Positions 8,532 to 17,658 of a stretch of DNA of 53,848 bases are shown here, in pieces. Made by a program: the position numbers and the translations under genes. The DNA is taken from the NCBI GenBank assembly GCA_044238935.1, contig JBIICI010000013.1, forward strand, positions 1 through 53,848, given 5' to 3'. A model generated the notes under the pieces. That model did not search any database, had not been told where the DNA came from, and saw only the letters and a program-made list of their open reading frames with translations. This DNA comes from JBIICI01 sp044238935. GTDB taxonomy: Bacteria; Pseudomonadota; Alphaproteobacteria; Micavibrionales; Micavibrionaceae. Positions within the stretch are counted from its first letter, which is position 1. The number at the start of each line of letters is the position of its first letter.

Positions 8532-9866
8532 ATGATAAATTTTAAAAGAATAACCTTAGCTGTTGCCGTGTGCTTGATCGGTGCGGGGATGTTTATCCCC
8601 TCTATGGCGCACGCGCAATTGCGGATTGATGTGACCAAAGGTCGCCCTGAACCCTTACCGATTGCCATTACAAATTTTGATGTCCAATCTGGGGCATCTG
8701 CACAGATGGCCGCTGAAATGGCAACTGTAATTACCAATGATTTAAAAAATTCAGGATTATTTCGTCCGTTACCTAGCGGCGCATTCATTCAAAATGCACA
8801 ACAAATTGCCGCCAGTGGCCCTGCGTTTCAGGAATGGAAGGCTGTAAATGCCCAAGCTCTCGTTTCTGGAGTTTTAAAACAAGGCGGTGATGGAAAAACC
8901 CGTGTTGAATTTCGTTTGTGGGATGTTTTATCACAACAGCAATTAACCGGCACAGCCTATATGACGACTCCCGAAAATTGGCGCCGTATTGCGCATATTA
9001 TTGCGGATGAAATTTATAAACGCTTAACGGGTGAAGAAGGCTATTTTGACACACGCATCGTTTATATTGCTGAGAGTGGATCTGCGCAACAGCGTGTTAA
9101 GCGTTTGGCTATTATGGATCAAGATGGTGCCAATCATAAATATTTGACAGATGGACGTGCCTTGGTTTTAACGCCGCGTTTTTCACCAGATACAGCAGAA
9201 ATCACCTATTTAGCGTACTATAATAATAAGCCACGCGTATATTTGTATAATATTGATACAGGCCGTCAAGAAGTATTAGGGGATTTCCCTGGTATGACGT
9301 TTGCCCCCCGTTTTTCACCAGATGGCGGCAGCGTGATTATGAGTTTGGCGCAAAATGGCAATAGCGATATTTATGTGATGAACCTCAGCACACGTCGCGC
9401 GAAAAAAATCACTGATAATGCGGCGATTGATACCAGCCCGTCTTTTTCCCCTGATGGCAAACAGATTGTTTTTGAATCGGATCGCGGTGGAAAGCAACAG
9501 CTTTATACAATGAATGCCGATGGATCAAATGTAAAACGGATCACCTTTGGTGATGGTCGTTATGCGAACCCTGTTTGGTCACCGCGTGGGGATTTGATTG
9601 CCTTTACAAAAATGAAAGGCGGACAGTTCTTTATTGGTGTGGTGCGTACCGATGGATCAGGGGAGCGTTTAATCACCACCGCCTACCACGTTGAAGGGCC
9701 CACATGGTCACCTAATGGTCGTGTTTTAGCTTATTTCAAAGAGTCTTCAACAGGCAGTGGCGCAAAGGCGCGTTTATATTCCATTGACTTAACGGGATAT
9801 AATGAACGCTCTTTAGCAACCCCACAAGGGGCATCAGACCCAGCTTGGTCACCGTTAAATCCATAA
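8532..9866 (+). CDS. tolB: Tol-Pal system beta-propeller protein TolB
   Basis: TolB is a periplasmic protein that binds Pal and TolA. The ATG at 8532 gives a clean signal peptide (cleavage after MAHA, residue 28) and is preceded by AGAGG; the longer open frame is only read-through of the tolA end. The N-terminal domain spans residues about 30-160. A six-bladed propeller follows, with repeated SPDG/SPNG motifs (RFSPDG, SFSPDGKQI, WSPRGD, WSPNGR, WSPLNP). A strong terminator follows, so pal is not co-transcribed. Confidence 0.96.
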   Translation: MINFKRITLAVAVCLIGAGMFIPSMAHAQLRIDVTKGRPEPLPIAITNFDVQSGASAQMAAEMATVITNDLKNSGLFRPLPSGAFIQNAQQIAASGPAFQEWKAVNAQALVSGVLKQGGDGKTRVEFRLWDVLSQQQLTGTAYMTTPENWRRIAHIIADEIYKRLTGEEGYFDTRIVYIAESGSAQQRVKRLAIMDQDGANHKYLTDGRALVLTPRFSPDTAEITYLAYYNNKPRVYLYNIDTGRQEVLGDFPGMTFAPRFSPDGGSVIMSLAQNGNSDIYVMNLSTRRAKKITDNAAIDTSPSFSPDGKQIVFESDRGGKQQLYTMNADGSNVKRITFGDGRYANPVWSPRGDLIAFTKMKGGQFFIGVVRTDGSGERLITTAYHVEGPTWSPNGRVLAYFKESSTGSGAKARLYSIDLTGYNERSLATPQGASDPAWSPLNP

Positions 9867-9876
9867 ATCTATCTTT

Positions 9877-9911
9877 AACCCCTCTATTTTAAACCAAATA
9901 GAGGGGTTTTT
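9877..9911 (+). terminator. Rho-independent terminator of the tol operon
   Basis: A 13-bp stem (AACCCCTCTATTT with AAATAGAGGGGTT) encloses a TAAACC loop and is followed by a T5 run. It ends the tol transcript right after tolB. Confidence 0.88.
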
Positions 9912-9936
9912 AGCAAAGAGTATTGTAGAAAAAACT

Positions 9937-10470
9937 ATGGCTTTTATTTATCCTTATCAGGGAAAGTTCCCCCAAATCCATAACTCCGCCTTTATTGCCC
10001 CCAATGCGGCGGTGATTGGCGATGTGCAGATTGGGAAGGATAGTTCGATATGGTATGGTTGTGCTGTGCGTGGGGATGTCAATAATATTAAAATTGGGGC
10101 GCGTACGAATATTCAGGATAATAGCGTGATTCATGTGACGACCGATTTTCAGGGCACAATCATTGGGGATGATGTGACCGTTGGGCATGCGGCGGTTTTA
10201 CATGCCTGTACCGTGCATAATTTTGGTTTTGTGGGCATGCAATCTTGTGTCATGGATGGCGCGATCATTGAATCTTTTGGCATGCTGGCGGCAGGGGCAT
10301 TGTTGACTCCTCATAAAATATTGCCGTCTTATCAATTGTGGGCTGGGCGTCCTGCGCAATATGTTCGCGATTTGAATGAAAAAGAGATTGCCTATATCAA
10401 ATGGTCAGCCCCTCACTACGCGCAATTAGGCATGGATCATAAAAACGGGCTTATGGGATCAGATATATAA
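9937..10470 (+). CDS. Gamma-class carbonic anhydrase-like hexapeptide-repeat protein
   Basis: This is a left-handed beta-helix protein of the YrdA/PaaY/CaiE group. Hexapeptide repeats run from residue 20 to about 140. The metal-binding histidine positions are present (DNSVIHVT, then VGHAAVLHAC), as is an RGDVNNIKIG loop. Family members are trimers that bind zinc or iron; many have no proven carbonic anhydrase activity, so the substrate is open. The gene stands alone after the tol terminator. Confidence 0.88.
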   Translation: MAFIYPYQGKFPQIHNSAFIAPNAAVIGDVQIGKDSSIWYGCAVRGDVNNIKIGARTNIQDNSVIHVTTDFQGTIIGDDVTVGHAAVLHACTVHNFGFVGMQSCVMDGAIIESFGMLAAGALLTPHKILPSYQLWAGRPAQYVRDLNEKEIAYIKWSAPHYAQLGMDHKNGLMGSDI

Positions 10471-10491
10471 TTAAGTTAAATAAGAATTTTT

Positions 10492-11775
10492 CTAGACTGT
10501 GTTTTTAAGATACCGCCGCGCATGGTGGGCTAAACCCAATCCAACACTGCCGAATTTATTGTCTTTTGAAATGGTGGCGTTAGGGAAATAGGTGGCGATA
10601 TAATCATTAATAATGGGCAATTCACTGGATCCGCCTGTTAAAATGATCAGATCAATCTCATCGGCGCTGTGCCCTGATTGCGCTAGGCAATCCTCAAGGC
10701 ATGTGGTGATTTTATGAATTTGGTCGGCAATGGCGATTTCGAAATCTGGTTTTGATACGGGAATATTCATATCCAACCCTAAATCCTGCACGTCGATATT
10801 CGCAATATGTTTATTCGTGAGGTCAATTTTCGTGCGTTCAACGGCTTGTAAGCAAGCATGTCCTAAGCCTTCGCTTTGCACTTTCAGCAATCGTTGAATT
10901 TTTTGAGGATCAAGGGCATTTTTCAAAATATCTTTGCTCTCTCGAATGGCTTTGCTTGTTTGGGCAAAATGCACCAATGACCATTCCGCCAATTCCATAT
11001 AGGGTTTTGAGGGGATATCCAATATTTTTGTGGAATCGAATTCAGATCGATATTGTGTTCCTAATCCCAAATGGGGCATAAAATGCTTTAGTGATAGGCG
11101 TTTATCAAAATTTGTACCGCCAATACGCGTGCCTGTTGTTGCCAATATATCGGATTTTCGGTCACGCTGCGTGGATTTATCAGGGGACAGACGGATAACT
11201 GAAAAATCGGATGTTCCTCCCCCCAAATCAACAACGAATGCCAACTGATCACCTGTTAAATGCTGTTCATGCGCAAAGGCAGCCGCGATGGGTTCATATT
11301 GGAAATGGATCTCTTCAAAGCCCACTTTTTGTGCAATGTCGCGCAATATATTTTCAGATTGCAAATCAGCATTAGGGTCATCATCGTGAAAATGCACAGG
11401 ACGCCCCATGATAACAGTGTGTATTTTTTGATTCAGATCAGATTCTGCTTTGGATTTCAGGTGCTGGATATAGATTTTTAAAATCTCAGTAAAATCACAA
11501 GAGCGCCCTTGTATTATGGTTTTTTCTTGCATTAAGGCTGTGCCTAAAATCGATTTCAAACCACGCATCAGGCGTCCATCCTCGCCTTCGATATAGGCGT
11601 TGATTGCCGCCCGACCAAATAAAATTGATCCATCATAGGCAAAGAATAGGGCACTGGGTAAGGTGCTGGATTCACCTTCTAATGTAATCAGGCGTGCGTT
11701 GTTATTATCTGTTATGGCACATGTCGAATTTGACGTTCCAAAATCAATGCCACAGGCGATGGAGGGGGTGGACAT
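10492..11775 (-). CDS. yegD: Hsp70-family chaperone-like protein (YegD type)
   Basis: The protein is an actin-fold ATPase of 427 residues. Phosphate-1 loop: GIDFGTSNSTCAI (9-21). Phosphate-2 loop: FVVDLGGGTSDFSV. Adenosine loop: LTGGSSELPII near 380. It is the nucleotide-binding half of Hsp70 without a substrate-binding domain, as in E. coli YegD, whose role is unknown. It starts one base after the gltX stop on the same strand, so the two genes are probably co-transcribed. Confidence 0.88.
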   Translation of the reverse strand: MSTPSIACGIDFGTSNSTCAITDNNNARLITLEGESSTLPSALFFAYDGSILFGRAAINAYIEGEDGRLMRGLKSILGTALMQEKTIIQGRSCDFTEILKIYIQHLKSKAESDLNQKIHTVIMGRPVHFHDDDPNADLQSENILRDIAQKVGFEEIHFQYEPIAAAFAHEQHLTGDQLAFVVDLGGGTSDFSVIRLSPDKSTQRDRKSDILATTGTRIGGTNFDKRLSLKHFMPHLGLGTQYRSEFDSTKILDIPSKPYMELAEWSLVHFAQTSKAIRESKDILKNALDPQKIQRLLKVQSEGLGHACLQAVERTKIDLTNKHIANIDVQDLGLDMNIPVSKPDFEIAIADQIHKITTCLEDCLAQSGHSADEIDLIILTGGSSELPIINDYIATYFPNATISKDNKFGSVGLGLAHHARRYLKNTV

Positions 11776-11776
11776 A

Positions 11777-13108
11777 TTATTTTAAACGCTGCATGGCTTT
11801 GTCATAACCAATCATGGCGCACAAAACAGACATGTCAGGCCCGTGTTCTTTTCCCGTTAAGGCTTTACGCAAGGGCATAAACAAGGATTTTCCTTTGCGA
11901 TCTGTCAGTGTTTTTAATTGATTTGTCCACGCCGCCCAGCTGGATTCAGTCCATGGGGCAGGGGGTGCGTTTTCGATTGCAAGATTAATATAGTCGCGAT
12001 CTTCATCGATGATCAGAGGGGTAATGTCTCCCTCAATCATATCCAACCAAGATTTTATATCCTTAAATGTGTTAATATTTTCACGCACGATCAACCAAAA
12101 TTGTTCATTTTTTGCGCGCCCAATCAGATGGGGTTCGGCCTGTTGGTAATCCATATGATGCAGGAGTTTCGCATTCAAACGGGGCAATTCATCCGCATCA
12201 AATTTCGGCGCTCCACGAGAGAATTTTGAAAAAGAAAAGCTGTTAATCAAAGGCTCAGGCGTGCTAAACACTTCGATAGGATCAGATGTCCCAAGTCGTG
12301 CAAGGTAATTCAGAATTGTAATCGGCTCAAACCCCAGATCATCGCGCAATTCCTCAATGCTTAATGATCCTAAACGCTTGGATAATTTCCCACCGCTGGA
12401 ATCAGAGATAAGCGGTAAGTGCGCAAATTGTAATTGTGTGTCCAGTCCTAAGGCCTCAAACATTTGAATGTGGCTGGCGGTGTTGGATACATGGTCTTCG
12501 CCGCGAATAATATGGGTGATTTTAAAATCAATATCATCAACCACGGAACAAATATGATAAAGCGGTGTTCCGTCTTCGCGAATTAAGACAGGGTCTGACA
12601 TATCCGCCCCGTTAAAGCTGACTTCGCCGCGCACTAAATCCTGCCAAATAATGGGTTTATGTTCCATTTTAAAACGCCAATGCGGTTTGCGACCTTCATC
12701 ATGATAGGCTTTGATTTGATCGGCACTCAGTGACAAAGATGCACGGTCATAAATGGGGGGATTGCCGCGCGCCAATTGCGTTTTACGTTTTAAATTCAAT
12801 TCCTCAGCCGTTTCATAGCAGGGGTATAGTCGCCCATCATCTTTTAATTTTTGAATAGCTTTGTCATAAACATCACGGCGATCTTTTTGGTGCGCCATAT
12901 CATCCCATTGCATGCCTAACCATAAAAGGTCACGTTTAATGGCCTCAGAAAATTCATCGCGGGAACGCTCCAGATCTGTATCATCAATACGCAAAAAAAA
13001 CTTTCCTGATTGTGATTTTGCAAATAACCATGTGATGATAGCTGTTTTAATATTTCCCACATGAAGTTTTCCAGTGGGTGAGGGGGCAAAGCGTACATGT
13101 ACCGTCAT
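11777..13108 (-). CDS. gltX: Glutamate-tRNA ligase
   Basis: This class I aminoacyl-tRNA synthetase charges tRNA-Glu. The HIGH motif is in FAPSPTGKLHVGN (residues 7-19) and the KMSKS equivalent is in GGKLSKRLGS (about 238-247). The catalytic core includes IRGEDHVSNTASHIQM. At 443 residues it is slightly short. Many alphaproteobacteria carry two GltX paralogs, one charging tRNA-Gln for later amidation; only one is in the window, so the specificity cannot be decided here. Confidence 0.94.
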   Translation of the reverse strand: MTVHVRFAPSPTGKLHVGNIKTAIITWLFAKSQSGKFFLRIDDTDLERSRDEFSEAIKRDLLWLGMQWDDMAHQKDRRDVYDKAIQKLKDDGRLYPCYETAEELNLKRKTQLARGNPPIYDRASLSLSADQIKAYHDEGRKPHWRFKMEHKPIIWQDLVRGEVSFNGADMSDPVLIREDGTPLYHICSVVDDIDFKITHIIRGEDHVSNTASHIQMFEALGLDTQLQFAHLPLISDSSGGKLSKRLGSLSIEELRDDLGFEPITILNYLARLGTSDPIEVFSTPEPLINSFSFSKFSRGAPKFDADELPRLNAKLLHHMDYQQAEPHLIGRAKNEQFWLIVRENINTFKDIKSWLDMIEGDITPLIIDEDRDYINLAIENAPPAPWTESSWAAWTNQLKTLTDRKGKSLFMPLRKALTGKEHGPDMSVLCAMIGYDKAMQRLK

Positions 13109-13184
13109 TGTGAGTCGTCGATCCTATTTTTTAAGAAATTGTCTTTAAACATAATGGATTTAAAGCATAGTTGAAAGTAAAAAT

Positions 13185-13637
13185 TTACGCTTTTTGCATC
13201 AAGTATACACCTGTGACCATTAATCCTATGGCTAAAACACGTTGCAGGGTAATGGGATAGGGGGCAATGCCAAAAAATCCAAAATGATCAATCACCATCA
13301 CCATGGCCATTTGTCCGCACATAAAAAGAGTCATTGTGGCAGCTGATCCCAGCTTTTGAACGCATAAGGTAGAAGAAAACATATAAAATGCGCCCAATAT
13401 GCCCCCTAAGAACATCCAAGGTTTTAAGGATTTTAAGTTGAAAACAGGCATGTCTTTATAGATTAAGGCATTGAGGATTAATAAACACAGTGCTCCAATC
13501 GTCAATGATAATGCCCCTGCCCATGTGAGACTTTGTATGGCTTTTGATAAAGCAGCGTTAATCGCAGGTTGAAAAGCGATTAGCCCACCTGCCGTTAACA
13601 TCATAATAATATAAGATAAATTGGGGATGCTATTCAT
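13185..13637 (-). CDS. DMT-superfamily membrane protein (YdcZ/DUF606-like)
   Basis: The small membrane protein of 150 residues has about five hydrophobic helices. GGLIAFQPAINAALSKA at the N-terminus and GAFYMFSSTLCVQKLGSA in the middle fit the YdcZ family of the drug/metabolite transporter superfamily. These half-size transporters are thought to work as dimers; the substrate is unknown. The start overlaps the nadE stop by 4 bp, suggesting translational coupling. Confidence 0.78.
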   Translation of the reverse strand: MNSIPNLSYIIMMLTAGGLIAFQPAINAALSKAIQSLTWAGALSLTIGALCLLILNALIYKDMPVFNLKSLKPWMFLGGILGAFYMFSSTLCVQKLGSAATMTLFMCGQMAMVMVIDHFGFFGIAPYPITLQRVLAIGLMVTGVYLMQKA

Positions 13638-15292
13638 ACAAAATTTGCTTTTTTTGTGAAAGGTTTATAGCCATTTGTAATGGGATAACGTCGATCACGC
13701 CCAAAATTCATGGCGGTGATTTTTGTCCCAATCACAGATTGACGCCGTTTATATTCCGCCAAATCTACCAATCGCCATATTTTTTGAACAATATTTATGT
13801 CGTGCCCTTGCGCCACGATTTCGCTGGGACTCATTTGATGTTCAATGATGGATATTAAAATAGAATCCAAAATCTCATATTCAGGCAGACTGTCTTGGTC
13901 GGTTTGGTTTGCGCGAAGCTCAGCTGTGGGGGCTTTTGTTAGGATGTTATCAGGCATAAGACCATTATAATTTTCATTTATCCATTGGCATAAATCATAA
14001 ATCTGTGTTTTATACACATCTTTAATCGGGTTAAAACCGCCACACATATCACCATATAATGTCGCATAGCCAACCGCCATTTCAGATTTATTACCTGTGG
14101 TCAATAACAGGGCATTGCTGGCATTGGATAAGGTCATTAACATGATCCCACGCATGCGTGATTGCATATTTTCAAAGGTAATAGAGGGCGCATGATCATC
14201 TATATGTGGATTTAATGCTGTTTTTAAGGTTTGCACATGGGCTTCGATGGGTAATGTGGCTAAAGAAATGCCTAAATTCTGTGCTAATAATGCCGCATCA
14301 TCCAAGCTGTCTTGGGATGTATATTGTGAGGGCAGCATATAGGCCTGTACACGATCCGCCCCTAACGCATCAACCGCCAAAACCGCGACGAGTGCGCTAT
14401 CAATCCCCCCAGAAAGCCCCAATAAAACAGATTGAAAATGATTTTTACGGCAATAATCCCGCAATCCTGTGACCAAGGCCTTATATAATATTGCCATAGG
14501 GTTGGTTTCAAAAACAGATTTTGTCGCGGTAAATAGACGATGTTTCTGAGGATCATACTGTATAACCGCAAAATCATCTGAAAAAACGGGGGATTGTAAT
14601 ATAATTTCGCCATCAGGATTTAGGGAGAATGATGATCCATCAAAAACCAATTCATCTTGTCCCCCCCATTGATTAACGTACAGTAAGGGCAGGGCGGTTG
14701 TCTGTACGTGTTTTTTTGTGTGGTGCAAGCGTACGGCTTGTTTGTTTTGTTCGAAAGGGCTGGCATTTGTAATCAATAAAATTTCAGCACCTTTATTTTT
14801 CAGATGCTGTGCCACATCATCATGCCACATATCTTCGCAAATCATAAATCCAATCGATATGCCCTTAATATTTATGGGATCAGGCAATTTGCCTTGGTTA
14901 AATAAACGTTTTTCATCAAAAACACCATGATTGGGCAAATGATATTTATGTTGAATATGGGTAATGTTACCTTTTTCTAAGACGTACAGAGCGTTATATA
15001 ATATCCCATTAAGCTGGTGAGGTGCAGGGATAATTAATGTGACGGATTGATCCTGTGACCAAAAGCATAAATCTTCGATGGCTTGCGTGCAATCTGTAAT
15101 AAAGCAAGGCTTAAGAAGTAAATCCTCAGGTGGGTATCCCGTTAAGACCATCTCAGGAAAGACAATCAGATCAATATCATCAGGAAATTGTGCAGCGGAA
15201 TGCTGGATCAGCGCTAAATTTCCCCGTATATCCCCAACAACAGGGTTGATTTGTGCTAAACCGATCTTTAGGAGGGATGATTGAGGCAACAT
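13634..15292 (-). CDS. nadE: Glutamine-dependent NAD+ synthetase
   Basis: The last step of NAD synthesis (nicotinate adenine dinucleotide to NAD+) uses ammonia from glutamine. The N-terminal nitrilase-type glutaminase has its Glu-Lys-Cys triad in FPEMVLTGYP, KYHLPNHGVF and MICEDMW. The C-terminal synthetase has the ATP loop LGLSGGIDSALVA. I chose the ATG at 15292, seven bases after the DAHP synthase stop; a longer frame to 15325 would only extend into that gene. It is cotranscribed with the genes on both sides. Confidence 0.94.
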   Translation of the reverse strand: MLPQSSLLKIGLAQINPVVGDIRGNLALIQHSAAQFPDDIDLIVFPEMVLTGYPPEDLLLKPCFITDCTQAIEDLCFWSQDQSVTLIIPAPHQLNGILYNALYVLEKGNITHIQHKYHLPNHGVFDEKRLFNQGKLPDPINIKGISIGFMICEDMWHDDVAQHLKNKGAEILLITNASPFEQNKQAVRLHHTKKHVQTTALPLLYVNQWGGQDELVFDGSSFSLNPDGEIILQSPVFSDDFAVIQYDPQKHRLFTATKSVFETNPMAILYKALVTGLRDYCRKNHFQSVLLGLSGGIDSALVAVLAVDALGADRVQAYMLPSQYTSQDSLDDAALLAQNLGISLATLPIEAHVQTLKTALNPHIDDHAPSITFENMQSRMRGIMLMTLSNASNALLLTTGNKSEMAVGYATLYGDMCGGFNPIKDVYKTQIYDLCQWINENYNGLMPDNILTKAPTAELRANQTDQDSLPEYEILDSILISIIEHQMSPSEIVAQGHDINIVQKIWRLVDLAEYKRRQSVIGTKITAMNFGRDRRYPITNGYKPFTKKANFV

Positions 15293-15299
15293 CACAAAA

Positions 15300-16655
15300 T
15301 CACGCGTTTTTAAGTTCTTCGGCAATTAAAAAGGCTAATTCCAAAGATTGATTGGCGTTCAATCGTGGATCACAGGCTGTGTGATAACGATCAGATAAGT
15401 CACCATCCCTAATTTGTTCGCCGCCCCCTGTGCATTCAGTGACATTATCACCTGTCATTTCAAAATGAACACCACCGGGATGCGTGCCTAATTCATGGTG
15501 AACGCGGAAAAATCCTTTGACCTCAGATAAAATATGATCAAACGGACGGGTTTTATATCCGCTAGATGATTTAATTGTATTGCCATGCATGGGATCACAA
15601 GACCACACAACATGACGTCCTGAATCGCGTACGGCCTTGACCAAAGGTTTTAACTTTTCTGCCACATGCTCATGTCCCATGCGTGCAATCAAGGTTAGCT
15701 TGCCTGCTTGGTTTTCGGGGTTTAGAATATCAATGGATCGGAGGAGGTCATCAGGGTTCAAATCAGGAGGGCATTTTAATCCCAACGGATTATGAATACC
15801 GCGGACAAATTCCATTTGTGCACCATCATTTTGGTTTGTTCGTGCACCAATCCACAGGAAATGCGCGGATGTACTATATTGTAATCCTGTCAAACTATCT
15901 GTACGCACTAAGGCTTCTTCGTAAGGTAATAACAAAGCCTCATGCGATGTATAAAAATCAGTTTCTTGTAAGGATGGGTATTTTGCGCTGTTAATCCCGC
16001 ACGCATTCATAAAACGAATGGCTTTATCAATTTCTGCCGCCATTGATTCATAATGTTCCCCTACGGGAGAATTTTTAACAAAATCCAGATTCCATTGATG
16101 CACTTTTCCTAAATCAGCATAGCCGCCTTTTGAAAAAGCACGCAATAAATTCAGTGTTGATGCCGATTGGTGATACGCCGCAAGCATACGTTTAGGATCA
16201 GGAATACGAGCCTCAGGCGTGAAATCCATATTATTAATAATGTCACCGCGATAGCTGGGCAGTGAGACTCCGTTTATATCTTCCATATCAGCGGATCTTG
16301 GTTTTGCGAATTGTCCTGCAACGCGGCCAATTTTGACCACAGGTAATCCAGCGCCATAGGATAAGGTCACAGCCATTTGCAATAAAACCCGAAATGTATC
16401 ACGGATTTTAGTCGCGCTAAATTCCGCAAAACTTTCAGCGCAATCACCACCTTGTAACAAAAACGCCTTGCCCATGGCAACGTCGGCTAAGGAATCTTGT
16501 AATTTTCTGGCTTCGCCCGCAAAAACTAACGGGGGCATTTTGGCCAATTCTTGTTCCACATGGGCTAATTCAGCAGAGTCGGGATAATTTGGCAATTGTT
16601 TTGCAGGTTTTGAACGCCAGCTTTGAGGAGTCCAGTTTTTTGAATCTATAGACAT
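15300..16655 (-). CDS. Class II (plant-type) DAHP synthase
   Basis: The first step of the shikimate pathway condenses phosphoenolpyruvate and erythrose 4-phosphate. Diagnostic class II segments include LLQGGDCAESF (about 66-76), RVAGQFAKPRS, GARTNQNDGAQMEFVRG and WSCDPMHGNT. The length of 451 residues is normal. It belongs to the plant/actinobacterial/alphaproteobacterial type, not the E. coli AroFGH type. Presence of the gene argues that the organism makes its own aromatic compounds. Confidence 0.95.
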   Translation of the reverse strand: MSIDSKNWTPQSWRSKPAKQLPNYPDSAELAHVEQELAKMPPLVFAGEARKLQDSLADVAMGKAFLLQGGDCAESFAEFSATKIRDTFRVLLQMAVTLSYGAGLPVVKIGRVAGQFAKPRSADMEDINGVSLPSYRGDIINNMDFTPEARIPDPKRMLAAYHQSASTLNLLRAFSKGGYADLGKVHQWNLDFVKNSPVGEHYESMAAEIDKAIRFMNACGINSAKYPSLQETDFYTSHEALLLPYEEALVRTDSLTGLQYSTSAHFLWIGARTNQNDGAQMEFVRGIHNPLGLKCPPDLNPDDLLRSIDILNPENQAGKLTLIARMGHEHVAEKLKPLVKAVRDSGRHVVWSCDPMHGNTIKSSSGYKTRPFDHILSEVKGFFRVHHELGTHPGGVHFEMTGDNVTECTGGGEQIRDGDLSDRYHTACDPRLNANQSLELAFLIAEELKNA

Positions 16656-16686
16656 TTTTCTCTCTTCTTATTTTATAGGGGATTGT

Positions 16687-17130
16687 TTAGAGGGAGGCAA
16701 CTTTTTGAGCTAATTTTTCGATCTGAATTGTCATGGATTGAATTGTACTTGCCAGCTCTTCTTGGTTAGAATGATCAAGATCTGTCGCAGAATAGGGCTG
16801 TGTTTGTGCCTGTGCAATTTCTTGCTCCAGCGCGGTGATTTTTTGATTTAAGTCTTGAATTGCATTTTTTAACGCATGATTTTCGTGAGTGATTTCTGTA
16901 TATTGCTGTTCGCGTCCCTTGGTTGTTGCACGCATATCAAATATTTCATCGGTTAAAATCAGGGATGTTAACACTAAAATATGGGATTCTGGAAGCCCCG
17001 TGCTATCCCCAATCATTTCACGTAACCGTGTATCCACATAATTAGCGAGTTCACGAACACGATTTTGCTGCCCATCATCACAGGCAACGCCATATTGTTT
17101 TCGATTGATTAAGACATTGACTTCAGCCAT
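16687..17130 (-). CDS. zapA: Cell division protein ZapA
   Basis: ZapA cross-links FtsZ filaments. Its N-terminal domain (VNVLINRKQYGVACDDGQ, then RVRELANYVDTRLREM) is a clear match. It is followed by a long coiled coil (residues 75-147). The gene overlaps the end of the small coiled-coil gene upstream by 8 bp. 6S RNA often lies after zapA in proteobacteria, but only 31 bp separate it from the DAHP synthase gene here, so it is absent. Confidence 0.9.
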   Translation of the reverse strand: MAEVNVLINRKQYGVACDDGQQNRVRELANYVDTRLREMIGDSTGLPESHILVLTSLILTDEIFDMRATTKGREQQYTEITHENHALKNAIQDLNQKITALEQEIAQAQTQPYSATDLDHSNQEELASTIQSMTIQIEKLAQKVASL

Positions 17131-17368
17131 TAGAATCCCCTTTATTTTGATATGTATCTAAAACGGATTCTAAATGATGTATAATCCCATCAATGCGATT
17201 TTCAATTTCATCCATTGAAACATGAGGCGTGGCGGCTGGAATGATCGGCGCAGAAAATAAATCAAACTGTCCTGTTGATTTTTCTTTTTGTTTTTTCTTA
17301 ATGGCTTTGTCAAGCAGGTCAATTTTTTGACTCAAATCATGAATGGAGTCTTTTAAAGATAGTGACAT
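17123..17368 (-). CDS. Small coiled-coil protein upstream of zapA
   Basis: The 81-residue soluble protein has an N-terminal heptad-like helix (LKDSIHDLSQKIDLLDKAIKK), a Pro-rich linker, and a second helix (MDEIENRIDGIIHHLESVLD). I do not recognise a named family with certainty; small coiled-coil genes at this place next to zapA are common in alphaproteobacteria. The overlap with zapA suggests that the two products are made together and may act in the same divisome step. Confidence 0.7.
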   Translation of the reverse strand: MSLSLKDSIHDLSQKIDLLDKAIKKKQKEKSTGQFDLFSAPIIPAATPHVSMDEIENRIDGIIHHLESVLDTYQNKGDSNG

Positions 17369-17632
17369 TTATTTATCCTCTGTCTTTTTAATCTCATTGA
17401 GATATTTTTTAGAGAATTTAGCGGACTGTAAAGACAAAAACACGGCAGGCAAGAATGGAAAAATTAAAATAATAAGCGTTGAAGGGTTCGAAAATGTTTT
17501 TAATAGTCCCCCCGATTCTGCTTTTGAAAGCATAGAAACAAACAAAAAAACACCCAAAATCGCAAAAGCCACCGCAATAATGCGGTAGCTATTTGATTTT
17601 TCGTAATATTCTTTTGCTTTTTCTCTATCCAT
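17369..17632 (-). CDS. Hypothetical membrane protein, two transmembrane helices
   Basis: The 87-residue protein has two hydrophobic helices (about 18-37 and 50-68), a charged N-terminus (MDREKAKEYYEKSNSYR) and a Lys-rich C-terminus. It resembles no family I can name. It abuts the coiled-coil gene (stop and next start are adjacent) and follows the cytochrome c1 gene by about 26 bp, so it probably lies in one long transcript running from the bc1 genes to zapA. Confidence 0.6.
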   Translation of the reverse strand: MDREKAKEYYEKSNSYRIIAVAFAILGVFLFVSMLSKAESGGLLKTFSNPSTLIILIFPFLPAVFLSLQSAKFSKKYLNEIKKTEDK

Positions 17633-17658
17633 TTTTCAATCTTTTGTTTTTCAGGCTT

